Source: Adiantum capillus-veneris
Lineage: Eukaryota; Streptophyta; Polypodiopsida; Polypodiales; Pteridaceae
Length of the DNA: 64,000 nt
Direction: 5' to 3'
Assembly: GCA_014529385.2 (NCBI GenBank)
Contig: CM043942.1
Location: forward strand, 33,649,969 to 33,713,968
Below, in pieces: positions 44,126-55,264 of this stretch. The notes below the pieces were generated by a model. It saw only the letters and a program-made list of their open reading frames with translations, was not told the origin of the DNA and did no database searches. A program made the position numbers and the translations under genes. Every line of letters starts with the position of its first letter. Positions within the stretch are counted from its first letter, which is position 1.

Positions 44126-44511
44126 AGTCTCCTTGAAGCACTCTTGTCAGGGTCAAGGTCAATTGGGTGCACATATCTCATGCCATCAACTGTCATGGAA
44201 TTGTCACAAGTGACTGCCTCATACTGTTGCAAATGGGTTTGTAGGTACTCAAAGGAGAAATCTATAATCCTCTGTATAGAAAACTCTGCATTGAACATTC
44301 CTGATAGTTCTGGTGCACGGTGATGAGCACGGGCGTTATATAAGAATGTGAATAGTTTTTCTTCACATGTATCCTCGCTCACGTCTGTCTCCAGGACTAT
44401 GATCCCCATGACTGAAAGAAAAAGCAAGCCAAAACTATTTGGTGTCATAACCAAGCGAATGTTGAGCCTCAAGTACCCCTCAATGTCTCTTTTTGCTTGG
44501 TTCTGTCCCAT
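44126..44511 (-). pseudogene. Unknown convergent gene, N-terminal part
   Basis: Minus-strand frame starting MGQNQAKRDIEGYLRLN and including LLFLSVMGIIVLETD, HHRAPELSGMFNAEFSIQ and RYVHPIDLDPDKSASRRLN. It runs into the retrotransposon boundary; the continuation lies at 30442-29859. The first codons fall in the first unit of the 98-bp repeat array, whose other units carry the same GCTTGGTTCTGTCCC sequence. I do not recognise the family. With the plus-strand gene at 27149 it may form a two-gene convergent DNA transposon. Confidence 0.5.
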
Positions 44512-44992
44512 GCGCTAATTTCATAAGAGGTGACGTTAGTTAAGTCAGAACCAAGTGAGTAGGACCCCCAAGAATTTCCGAAGGGCCCTATTTGCTTGGC
44601 GTTGTCCCATGCGCTAATGTCATAAGAGTTGATGTTAGTTGAGTCAAAACCAAACGAGTAGGGGCCCCAAGAATCACCAAAGGGCCCTATCGACGAGTTA
44701 TGTCCCGTACGATAATGTCATAAGAGGTGATGTTAGTTGAGTCAGAATCAAGCGAGTAGGAGCTCCACGATTCACAGAAGGGCCCTATTCGCTTGGTTCT
44801 GTCCCGTGTGCTAATTTCATAAGAGGTGACGTTAGTTGAGTCAGTACCAAGCGAGTAGGGGCCCCAAGAATCACCGAAGGGCCCTATCGACGGGTTATGT
44901 CCCGTGCGCTAATGTCATAAGAGGTGACATTAGTTGAGTTAGAATCAAGCGAGTAGGGGCTCCACGATTCACAGAAGGGCCCTATTTGCTTG
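44490..44992. repeat. Five ~98-bp tandem repeats
   Basis: The phrase CGCTAATGTCATAAGAGGTG recurs at about 44513, 44612, 44710, 44809 and 44907, spacing 98-99 bases. Each unit carries GCTTGGTTCTG-type and CAGAACCAAGC-type arms as an imperfect inverted repeat. The array is cut at 44992 by the LTR of the next element in mid-unit. It resembles a subterminal array of a DNA transposon. Confidence 0.88.
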
Positions 44993-45903
44993 TGTTTGGC
45001 GGACAAAGAAACAAGCGGTTGTTTCCAGAGAAGGATCATATTTTTTTGAGACACCATTGTAAAATTCTTTTGTAAGGAAGCATCTCTAAGCCGAGAATTT
45101 GTCAAAGGATGTATGATTATTCTTATGGGATCAATTGTATATTAGAGAGCCAGTTAGAAGTTTAGGAGCTTATGGCCGGACAAGCCATTTGTAAAGACCT
45201 AATCTATAAAGGTCATTTTTTGTAAGTTTGAACACAATCTTTTTGGTGGAAAACGAGCAGACAACGTACGTTTGAGAGCTCCTTCTTGTTCAAACTTGTA
45301 ATCCTTGCCATTGCGGCTACCGTAATCCAAATTCAGATTTGTTTATTGCATTGTGTTCCTCTCATCTTGCTCTTCCATTCAAGTGTAATTATTCAAGATT
45401 CGGTGTAGGTTTTCAACTACACATTTGAGGCCTTAAATCGCTATTTTGAGTGTCTATATGCATGTTTTATGTTGTTTTGACCCTAGGAGGGGCTTTAGGG
45501 ACCCTAAAACGACCCATTAGGATCACCTGTTTACTGTTTTTGCTGACTTTGGGACAAACGATCACGATCATTGTACCTCTCCAGAATGCTGTGACAGTGA
45601 TAGGATATGTTTCTGATAATCCCCTGTAGCTTCCCTTCAAGTTTCGTGAGATTCCGATATGATTTGCATGGTAAACGGGCATGATGATTGTAGAGCTGTG
45701 TAGGAGGACATAGGCAGATTACTTGGTGGTAATGCGTTTAATTTGCTTGTAGAGTTAGTAGTTGCATCTCTTCGAGTTCACTTCATTAGGAATGACACCC
45801 TAGTGAGTTTCCATGCCTCATCCGAGTCGCTTCCTTTGTATTGATAAATATGTTGATGCTTGAGAGCTATGCTATGGACGTTCGTCACGGTGACCCGCAA
45901 ACA
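44993..45903 (+). repeat. 5' LTR of the 45-54 kb element
   Basis: Starts TGTTTGGCGG where the 98-bp repeat breaks off, and ends CCGCAAACA just before a primer site. The ends are imperfect inverted repeats. CTATAAAGG at 45204-45212 is a likely TATA box. The matching 3' LTR is not in the window, so the left boundary rests on the repeat break and the terminal inverted repeat. Confidence 0.75.
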
Positions 45904-45904
45904 T

Positions 45905-45922
45905 TGGCGCCACTGCCGAGGA
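45905..45922 (+). other. Primer binding site, degenerate tRNA-Asp type
   Basis: TGGCGCCACTGCCGAGGA, two mismatches to the site at 31075-31092, one base after the LTR end. Confidence 0.8.
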
Positions 45923-47438
45923 ATGCACCTTAGGTGATGAGTGACCGAGTGCGCAGCCAGATTCCTTAAAAAATATCAATCCACAAATCCATTTTACACC
46001 TCAGTTAGGCTGCTAGACAAGGGTTTAGAGCTTAGTGGAGTCTAGAGCCAGTGGACCGGCTAGATCCTCTCTTAGAAGATTTAGGGAGCTGTGAGTGAGT
46101 GTGTTAAAGCATTTTTTCTCTTCAATTTCTCTAATTCGATTGAGTACTGAAATCTCACCCGAAATCCGTCGTGTTTGTTTTGTTTGATTCATTTCCTTAT
46201 GTTTTTTCAGTTCTATACTTAGGAGTAGGATAAGCAAATCACATTCCAATCAAATTTGGGGCAAAAGTTAGAGTCGAGAAACTAGAAAACCATAACTTTG
46301 GCCAAAAAAGCCATAAGACTCTGAAATTCTAGAAATCTGACCAAACAGGGTTGATATTGATTCAAATCACAAAGTGGTAGCACAAAACACTAGGAAACAC
46401 TTGTCGGAGGGAGCAAGTAATACGATCGAGATCGGTATACCTGAGTGTCAGATTTGTACAAGATTTGACATGTGCCTTCCTAATAAGATTCTAAACAAGT
46501 TTGTCTAAAGCAACCACACCCAAAAACATCAAAAATCAAGGAAATCAAGCCATTTGGGTAAAACTAGCCTGACAGACCCAGAAAGTGCAAAATCTTGGCT
46601 TTTGGTGATCCAAATGCAAAAAGACTTTGGGGATATCCTTAAAACATCAATGTCTACAAGCATGCCAAATTTGGTCTAATTTGGGCTCAGAACTACGATC
46701 GCGATCGGTGTACCTCTGTGCCAGATTTTGACCAGATTTCATATGTGGAATCCTCAGGTGTATACAAACATAAAAGTCTAAAGGACCTAGAGCTAAAAAC
46801 CTCAAAATACCTGTCAAACCATCTGAATACAGATCCAAGTCAAATACTGCTAAACTGGCTTAGAAATTGACTTTTGGTAGACCAAAACACATCAAAAATG
46901 GGAAGGAACCATACCGAGGGATAGCGTGTACACAGAACAACCCCAGGTATCTCTCAAATCCCAAATCAAACATCAAAATCAAGTCAAATTGATAAATTTG
47001 GGACAAAAGGAACTTCCAACCAAGAAATGGTAAAAACTTGACTTTTTTGAGTCCAAATACAAAAGTGTCTGGCAGGTAGTCTTAAAATAGCCTAGTGAAC
47101 AAGCTGGTGAAGTTTCATCTAATTTGGGCCTAGAACTACAATCGCGATCGGTGTACCTCTGGCCCTCATTTTTGACCTGTTCATAGACCTAGACTATTTA
47201 AGATGTCAGGAGTTGTCAAAACTCAAATTGGACATACTGTCAATAACCTGCAAGCAAAATTGTGTTGAGATCATTTTGAAGTGTTGAATCTGCTGACAGT
47301 TGGAATGATACAGTGATCTCATAGCCATCCAGTGTATTCATTTGCAGAGACCGATCAAGTAACAATCCATGCAGTTGCTCGCAGGAATTGGAAGATCATT
47401 CCATCTCCAGGTAAGAGGTTTGGGTTCAGTCAGTAAAT
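45923..47438 (+). repeat. Leader with recurring palindromic motif ACGATCGCGATCGGTGTACC
   Basis: Variants of this motif, with palindromic core GATCGCGATC, occur at about 46422, 46695 and 47138, and one lies in the LTR at about 45558. Each is followed by TGTACCTCT or TATACCT. Sequence between them is A-rich and diverged. Spacings (about 273 and 443) are less regular than in the other palindromic arrays. No gene is visible. Confidence 0.65.
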
Positions 47439-47450
47439 CCCACTTTCTTC

Positions 47451-50424
47451 ATGTTTTTGAGATCGGGAAAACAAATCAACACCAGACACCTAAATTTAGC
47501 GGATCAAGCAAGTGTTGCATCAACAGAGGAGAGTGTAAACCAAGGGAGATTACGACCGTTAGAGCCGATCCTTGAAGAAGGAGTCTCCGATACTTCTTCA
47601 AAGAGATCTTCTGAGTATTTCACAGAACACTTGGGACAATTAAAACTAAATGGAAGAGAAAACATGGCAGCACGACCATCAGACCCCTCGGCCACATTAA
47701 AGCTATTGTTCATCAAGTATCAATATGACAACAGCAAGGTGCCAAGATATACAAAGATGGTATGGACCACTACTGTGTGAAAATAGAAGATAGACCAAGT
47801 GAGTTCAGGGACTTAGTGCCTGTGAACTATAGCAGAGACAGGTACCTAGATGACGAGGGTATCATATACTTGGTAGTCCTGAATCCTAACATTGTAGACA
47901 AGTGGGGATTGATGGGCACAAAAGCCAAAATAGACGAGGAACATGAGGAAAAGGCACCAACAATGAGCTTACCTAATGCGAGATTAAGGCGAGAAAACGA
48001 AACGTTGAGATTCAACACGGATAATGTCTACTTGGGATTATACAAGTATAATAATGGAGAGCAATATCTCTATTATAGATGCGAGGAACCATATGTCGGA
48101 GAGATGACTGAGCGGAAGAGACTTTATGTCTTCATCTACATCGAGGGAGCGGAAACGAAAAATTGCCGCATATGACAAGCATGGAAGACGATATGCAGCA
48201 ATCGATAAAAAAGAGTTGGAAGGATATACGTACTTTGGGGGACCACTTAACTAGTACTATGTCACTCCAAGCCCACTAAGACCAGTACCTACAACTGTCG
48301 TGCCAGAACCGGTGACCACAGGTGGAGGGAGGACTCATGTAGCTGATTCTTTCAGTCGACCTCATTATTCGATGCCAAGCCCCATGGGAATGTTACATTC
48401 TAGAGAGTCAATGGCTACGAATCGAGGTAGTGTGGTTCCTATCTCTACACATATGGCTGTAGGTCTGACATTTGCAGCCACCTCATCACATTTTCCTCCT
48501 AGTAGTAGATTTGGGGCAAGGGAGCCAACGAGAGCAACCTACGACCTCCATGATGCACGAGAACAATTAAGTCGAGACACGGGAGCAATGAGATTGATTG
48601 CAGACCATAGACGGATCAGGCCATCCCAAGTAGCGAAGTGCATGCCGAAGAAGTATCTTCAAGCAAGTCTTAAGAGCAAAACAGATCACTGATTTCCATA
48701 CTCAATACGAGGGATTCGGGCTGACCTTGGAAGGGACGGCCTTAACATGATTTCAACCTTTAAACCCTGAAACTTGTCCGAATATTGAACATGTATTGCA
48801 CGAGTTCGCGGAAGAATTCTCAAAACGGGGTATAAATCATAATACTGTATCGCAGATATATGCTTTTAAACAAAGGGAGAATGAAAAAGTGAAGGAAGCA
48901 ACCTTGAAATTCAAGCAATACATTGAGAGGTGCCCGAGGAGGGAATTACCACAGGACGAGAGATTGTCTGTGCTCTTCGTTGAAGGACTTAGGAATGAAA
49001 CCTTGAAAAAGGACCTGCACTTGAAGGCCTGTAGCACATTTCAACGGGTTACAAGGGAAGCGTTATATCTTGTCGACAACTGCAAAGCATATGGAGAAGT
49101 GTCAGAGGATACTGATTCAGTAACCAGTGGCTCTTCATCGATTAAAAGTGAACCCTCTACCAAGAAAGATGCTCAGGCGTCCTTGATGCCGACAGCTGAT
49201 CAAATGATAGAGGAGGTAACGAAGAGAATGCAGCAACATATGATATCAAATCCGGTGATGAGACAGTCTCAGACGAGGAAGTGTGACATATGCGGGGGGG
49301 ATCATTCGACGCCGTGGTGCACACAACAGCTGAAGGCACCAGTTGCGAATGGAGGAGTACTGAAATGCTGCGCCATAGAACAAAAATGGACAAATCATAG
49401 CACGGAAGAGTGTTTTTATAATAAAAACTATGTGAGAGAAAGACCGTATGGACCTCCAGCAGGACCATCCCAACCACCTCCTCCAAGATATCAAGTTGGA
49501 CCAAATATGAATCTGGTAGCAGGAGCAGACAGATCTCAACCTGTGTTGGGTCAACAACCTCCATTACCACAGGAAAATAGGGCCATGATTAGGTATGCTC
49601 AACCTTGTGAAGCATCACCAGGAACAAATAGTACACTTCAAGTTTCTTATTACGAGGAACCGAATGAGCCTTACGCAACAGAACCTGAATCACAAATATA
49701 CGCAGACGAAGCCTATCAACCGTGGGGAAATAGCGAGGGTATGACACCACCAACAGATGTAGCACAACCTTTGAGAGATCAATATTTGGTAGACGAAAGA
49801 ACGTTAATGTTCATTGCAAACCAGAATTACAAACCAAGGGGATATCCTAATAGAGTAGGACAACCTATGGGACCACCTCCTCAAAATCAACCACCAATTG
49901 GACAGTGCTATAGCTATGGAAGTACGGATCATTGGGAGCGTAACTGCCCTTTCAAAGGCGAAAGAGTGAAAATTTTTGGGTTTTGTGATGGATGTGGTGT
50001 GAATCACATATTTCCAGATTGCCCAAAGAATCCGGACAACAAGGGAAAAGCAACTATGAATATTGTGGGGGTGATACGAAGTGCAAGCAGCCGATCAGAA
50101 ACAGATCCCATGATCCAAATCAATGTGATAACCAGAGCCCAAGCCAAGGACTTAGGGAAAAACGAGCCTTTGGAGGAAAAGGTCGAGTTGTCGATACCCA
50201 TAGAAAATGAGAGTTTATCCGTGAGAACCCATCAAAAATCCTGGAAGGCGAAACGAGATAGGATGAAAACAAGAAGATTGAACACCCAAATTTCTAGGCA
50301 AAACGAATTGCATGAAACGAAGGAGCAACTCAAACAAGAGAGAGAGAGAGTAAAACTGTTGAGGTTAACAACAAGCCGAGAAAAGCGTCCTCAGGGGGAT
50401 CAGTCTTGGTTGAGAAAGTGCTAG
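47451..50424 (+). pseudogene. Gag of the 45-54 kb element, frameshifted
   Basis: Starts MFLRSGKQINTRH. Pieces lie in changing frames at 47451-47780, 47762-48175, 48300-48692 and 48796-50424. The last is long: capsid-like HEFAEEFSKRGINHNTVSQ and LKFKQYIERCP, then knuckles CDICGGDHSTPWC, a degenerate CYSYGSTDHWERNC (second Cys replaced by Tyr) and CDGCGVNHIFPDC. A Lys/Glu/Gln-rich helical region follows. It overlaps the protease frame by a few codons in the -1 register. At least three frame changes rule out function. Confidence 0.85.
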
Positions 50425-51689
50425 AGCCGTTAGATGCTCTATTACAAGCGTACGAAGCAAGGCTAAAAACAAACCAAACCTTAGAGCAGAGATGGTTAAC
50501 TTATCCTCAACCAAAAGTGGAAACGAAGCATTTGGAAATGTATAAACACCTCATTGAAACAGCCCAGGCGTTGATGGAACCTAAGGAGGTTAGAACCCCA
50601 GAACAAGAAGTGTTGATTAACAAAGAGCGAGAAAAACAAAAAATCGATGAACCAAAACAAGTAAACGGACCTAGACCTAAAACGATATTGTCACTGGATC
50701 ATCGGGTGGTGCTGAACACGACTGATGACACCAAGTCAATGACGATAATGCCAATTCCAGAAGTTGAAGAACAATGGCCACAACACTTATGGGAAACCAT
50801 TGGAAACAGAAAGAACGGAAGCGCGACGTTCCAGTCTGCTCCAATTCATGAGATTAACCTGGATAATGGATTTTATCTAGTCGATATACAATCGCTGTAT
50901 GGGGATGCGAGAACGAAGATTTCGGTGGAAAGAAAAGCCCAATCCTTGAAAACCCTGCCTTCATTTATAGGTGAACATGAGGCACAATTGGAGATAAGGT
51001 TAGTTCCATCCCAGATGAGAACTATTCCACATATGGTTGACTCAAAAAGTCTTCAAGAGATGCTATCAACACCTATAACATGCATAATCACGCTGTTCGA
51101 ACTCTTCAGAGTCAGACCACACTTATGGGAAGACATGGGGAAACATTTGGAGCACAAAGGAGTAAAGATTCCTCTTCCGACAAACCCTACGGGAGAAGAA
51201 AACAAACGGGAAGGTCAACCCAAAGCCCAACCAGTGCCCATAAACAAGGTCGGAGATTACTGTGAAGGCGAGGAGGGGAATACAACCCTACCTATTGAAT
51301 ATCAGGATATAAAAACAATAGCTATCCTAGACAGTGGAGCAGGAGTGGCAATTGCTACAAAGAAAATCTGGGAGAACTGGGGCCGTCTAGCTCTCAGGAA
51401 AACGAGAATGAAACTGTAACTCGCAGATGGGTATGTAGAGAGACCACTGGGAATCCTGGACCAAATAGTTGTAACTTCGTGTGGAATTAACTATGAGCAC
51501 ACCTTTGCTGTGGTGGATTTCGGGAAAACGAACAACTTTGACATTATTTTGGGACGACCATCTATGCATCAACTCAAAATGATACAAGATTGGGATTACG
51601 ACCAAATCTACCTAAGGCACGAAGAGCTAATAACAAAAATCAACATGAAGGAACACAACTATAGAGACGTTGCAAAAACACCAGTGTAA
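50406..51689 (+). pseudogene. First protease domain of the 45-54 kb element
   Basis: One frame with an in-frame TAA at 51417-51419. Residues about 280-340 carry NKVGDYCEGEEGNTTLP and LDSGAGVAIATK, an intact D-S-G catalytic motif. After the TAA come ADGYVERPLGIL and IILGRPSM, completing the retropepsin fold. A second TAA at 51687-51689 separates it from the RT frame, which is in the same register. It is the counterpart of the domain in 34358-36508 but keeps D-S-G, where that copy has D-G-G. Confidence 0.85.
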
Positions 51690-51734
51690 GAATTTAATTC
51701 AACCACTGTAAATAAAAAAGAAATACCTGCATGG

Positions 51735-54041
51735 ATGCAAACGAAAGTGCATGTCTGGATGTGTGGAGCATCTGATTGTGGGGACGTAATCAAAGAGGAA
51801 TGCGTTTTGGAAAGATCCGTAGAAGACGAGGCTTATCTCCCAGAACCTTTCTCAGAACATTTATTTGAGTCATTTGGGTGGACTCAAATATTGTCAACCT
51901 TGGACGTATGTGTTAACGAATGCACACCTACAAAATTTTGTGACAAAGAAGGATACGACCTAGTAACGTTGCAAATGGCGAGCGTCATCCTTGAGTCAGG
52001 ATCGAAGAGCGAGGAACAAGAAGAACCATCACGTGAGACCGAGTGTAAAAGAATAATTGATGAGATATCTGTAGTGAACGATAGGAATCGAACAGAGGAG
52101 GAATTCACGGATTCACTAAGCGGTGACCTTCCATCTTCACTGGACGATGAAATCCAACTGATAGAGACTGATGATGAAAGATCAAGTGCATCAGAGACGA
52201 ATAGGAAATACAGGTCGAGGCAAGACAGGTTTTACGAGTTTCCTAACCAAAAACCTACTCGACATGAGCGATATAAATCCAAGAGAACAAGAAAATCAAG
52301 GGCGAATAAGCATAATCCGATGCCTCTTGTCAATGATGACAGAACGGGATATCTAAAGCTTGTCAAAGATGATGATTGTGTCAAAGACGAGGTCACTGGT
52401 CGGTTTATCGAAACTAAACCATGGAAAAACAACAAGAAGAACAGACATGAAAAGAGAACAACTAAGTCGCAAAAAGGGGGGAAAACAGGGTCTGGAATGA
52501 CCAAAATAGAGTACAATAAGCTCAAGCGAACCCTCAGAGACATATGGACGACTGACTTTGAAACAAATGAGGACACGAGTTCTGACAAGATGGATGCACC
52601 ATCCCATTATAAGAAGTATACCATACAAGATAGGAAAATCACAGTGCAACAACCAATGAGGGAATTGAAGGAACTGGGTACATCGTACGACGGTCCTGAA
52701 AAATCCAAACGAATAGATCTAGCGGAGCCAGGAGAAGATCCAAAACCTGCATATATTGCCACGGATCTTACCGAAGAAGAGGAAAAGCTTTTGGTAGCTA
52801 CTCTTAAACAATATAAAGATGTGTTTGCATGGTCATACAAAGATCTTAAGGAGGTGGATCCAAGTATCTGTCAACACACAATATCCCTTAAGAATGATGC
52901 TAAACCCAGCAGACAACAACCCTATACTTACAATGAAACATTTGCGAAAAAGATCAAGGAGGAGATAGATAAACCTAAGGAGGTCGAGTTTATTTACGAA
53001 ATTGAGCACACCGATTGGGTTTCACTGATTGTGGTGGTCCTGAAGAAAAATGGAAAGTTAAGAGTATGCTTCAATCTCAAGAAAGTAAACGCTGCTACGA
53101 TTCGAGACAACTATCCCCTACCCATTACTGATCATGTAATAGAAAGGGTGGCAGGAAAAGAGACTTATAGTTTCTTAGATGGCTTTTCAGGGTACAACCA
53201 ACTCGCAATAAAGCCAGAGGATCAGCACAAAACGGCTTTCGTAACTGAATGGGGTATTTTTGCATTTCGGGTAATGGCTTTTGGCTTAACAAATGCACCG
53301 GCCATATTTCAAAGGATGATGGGTCATGCTTTTAAAGAATATCTAAGACAGTTCTTAGAAATTTACATGGATGACTTGTGCGTTCACTCTCTTGTGAGAT
53401 TGGAGCACCTAGAGCACTTGACCAAGGTGTTTGAGAAATGCAGACTGTATCGGATTTGCCTGAATCCAGAGAAATGTGTCTTCATAGTAAGACAGGGCAA
53501 AATATTGGGACATATAGTGTCCAAAAACGGTATTTCGACAGACATGGAGAAGATCGGCATCATTGTTGATCTACCACGACCAGTAAAAGTAAAAGATCTA
53601 CATGCATTTATGGGCCATTGTGGATATTATCGCAGATTTATCTACTCATATGCTATAATTGCAAAACCACTTTACACGCTGATAACTAAATTTGAGTGGA
53701 CGAATGAGTCCGAGAAAGCTTTTCAAACTTTGAAGCAGAGATTAATTTCCGCTCCAATTTTGAAGGCTCTGTATTGGGAGAAGATATTTCACATCCAGGT
53801 AGATGCATCAGCGTATGCAATAGGATGCATACTTGCACAACCTGGAGAGAACAACATGGATTTTCTAATAAGTTACTCCAGTAGACAACTAAACAATGCA
53901 GAAAAGAATTACACAACAAGTGAGAGGGAGGGATTGGGTATGGTCTATGTGGTGAAAAATTTTAGACACTACTTACTTTCCAATAAATTTGTATTCTTCG
54001 TTGAACACCAAGCATACTGCTTGAGTTTGACTTCACGGTAG
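51735..54041 (+). pseudogene. RT and RNase H of the 45-54 kb element
   Basis: 768-residue frame. A long acidic/basic spacer (KKNRHEKRTTKSQKGGK) precedes RT. RT shows RVCFNLKKVNAATIRDNYPL, FGLTNAPAIFQRMM and catalytic YMDD near residue 545. RNase H shows HIQVDASAYAIGC, SSRQLNNAEKNYTTS and REGLGMV. At about 54010 a deletion joins VEHQAY to out-of-frame sequence. The end of RNase H (VDHLSRMIHGE) is recovered in another frame at 54071-54255, just before the LTR insertion at 54281. Confidence 0.92.
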
Positions 54042-54280
54042 TAGTCAAGAAAGGAACTACACACCAAAGAGTGGATCATTTATCTAGAATGATACATGGA
54101 GAATACCCTGTAGGAGTTGATGATGATTTGCCAGATGCATATCTTTTCAACATAGAAATGGTTCCAAGATGGAGAGAGGATGTAATTCCTTTGCTGACTA
54201 TCGGGTCATTGAATGTGACAAGACAACCATCTACCATTGCAGCATCCAAATCATTCTTTGATCAACATGTTATCAGCAAG

Positions 54281-55212
54281 TGTTGGACGGATACGCCGCG
54301 ACGGACGTCAGCACAACGAGAACTCACCTAACATATAATGTCAGCTAAGGACGAAGTGCGACCCACAGGCGCGTGGAAGCAAGCATAAAGTGTCAACCTC
54401 CACTTGACCGACTCCTAACTAATTCCTACAGAGGTCTCTACCAATTGTCTAAGTCACAGTCTTCAGGAGTGCATAAGAGGAAACTTCCTACAATGCTTTC
54501 TAGAGCCAAACACCCATCAAACAATCTCGAAACACCATAGAATTTGAAGGAGACCCTACTAACACCAATAGGACGCTCTCCCTAAGGTCTATGAACCAAA
54601 ATCTCAACCCAAAACACCCGGTGCAAAATCACGTAGGATGTTTGGCCGAAATCTGCAGGTCTTCGTTTCTGAAATCTAAAGTGCCTAATGTGTAGTTCTA
54701 CTCAATGTGAACGCATGCATATGCAGCAATGCAAAATCGGACAACGTATGCTCACCCAAACACCAGATGAAGCTTGTAGGAAGAGCTCGCAAAACCGGAC
54801 CGTACATGCGCAATGTAGGTATCGGCGCGTAGCTCTCGTTGGGGGCAACATGCTGCACTTCTTCGCACTCGATTCCGAGCACCAGAGCACACGTAGTATC
54901 AAGATGAAGCTCACACTCTCTCTCGTACACAGTACGCTCACTCTCAGACTTCAAAGCTTGTTTTAAAAATGACAAAAGGTCCTTCATTAAGGTCAAAAAG
55001 TGGTATATATACCTTACAATTCTAAAACCCTAAAGTTCCAAAATCAACCATCTACTCAATCTAACTATCAAAACTGGGATACAATCTGGAAACTTCTGTA
55101 AGTCCCAATATTTACAAGGTGAAAAATCAGGTTTTCTTCAATGAATGAATAATTACAAAAATAATAATCTTCCGAGTAGTTAGATGCCATGGGGTGTATC
55201 CAGCTTCTAACA
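54281..55212 (-). repeat. 3' LTR of a minus-strand LTR element
   Basis: Plus strand TGTTGGACGG...CTTCTAACA, 932 bp, with short inverted ends. The palindrome GGTATATATACC (55002-55013) gives a TATA box on the minus strand. Polypurine tract and stem-loop follow at 55213-55247, which sets the minus-strand orientation. GCAAG precedes it at 54276-54280 as a possible target duplication; no partner is visible. Confidence 0.85.
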
Positions 55213-55247
55213 CTCCCCCCCTCCTTGCTCATGTCGTCCCCGACATG
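55213..55247 (-). other. Polypurine tract and 7-bp stem-loop before the LTR
   Basis: On the minus strand AAGGAGGGGGGGAG (55226-55213) abuts the LTR. Just before it, CATGTCG and CGACATG (55230-55236 and 55241-55247 on plus) form a perfect 7-bp stem with a 4-base loop. This matches the module at 23959-23993. Confidence 0.85.
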
Positions 55248-55264
55248 GCCGTTGATTTTCTTCT

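Larger units (their letters stand above)
44993..54280 (+). mobile_element. Athila/Tat-like Ty3 element, 3' part cut off
   Basis: Order: LTR, tRNA-Asp-like primer site, 1.5-kb leader with palindromic repeats, Gag, first protease, RT and RNase H. The sequence ends abruptly at 54280 where a minus-strand LTR begins. Integrase, tail and 3' LTR are not seen in this orientation. Frameshifts in Gag, two nonsense codons before RT and a deletion in RNase H make it inactive. It is related to the element at 30448-44120 but diverged. Confidence 0.85.
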
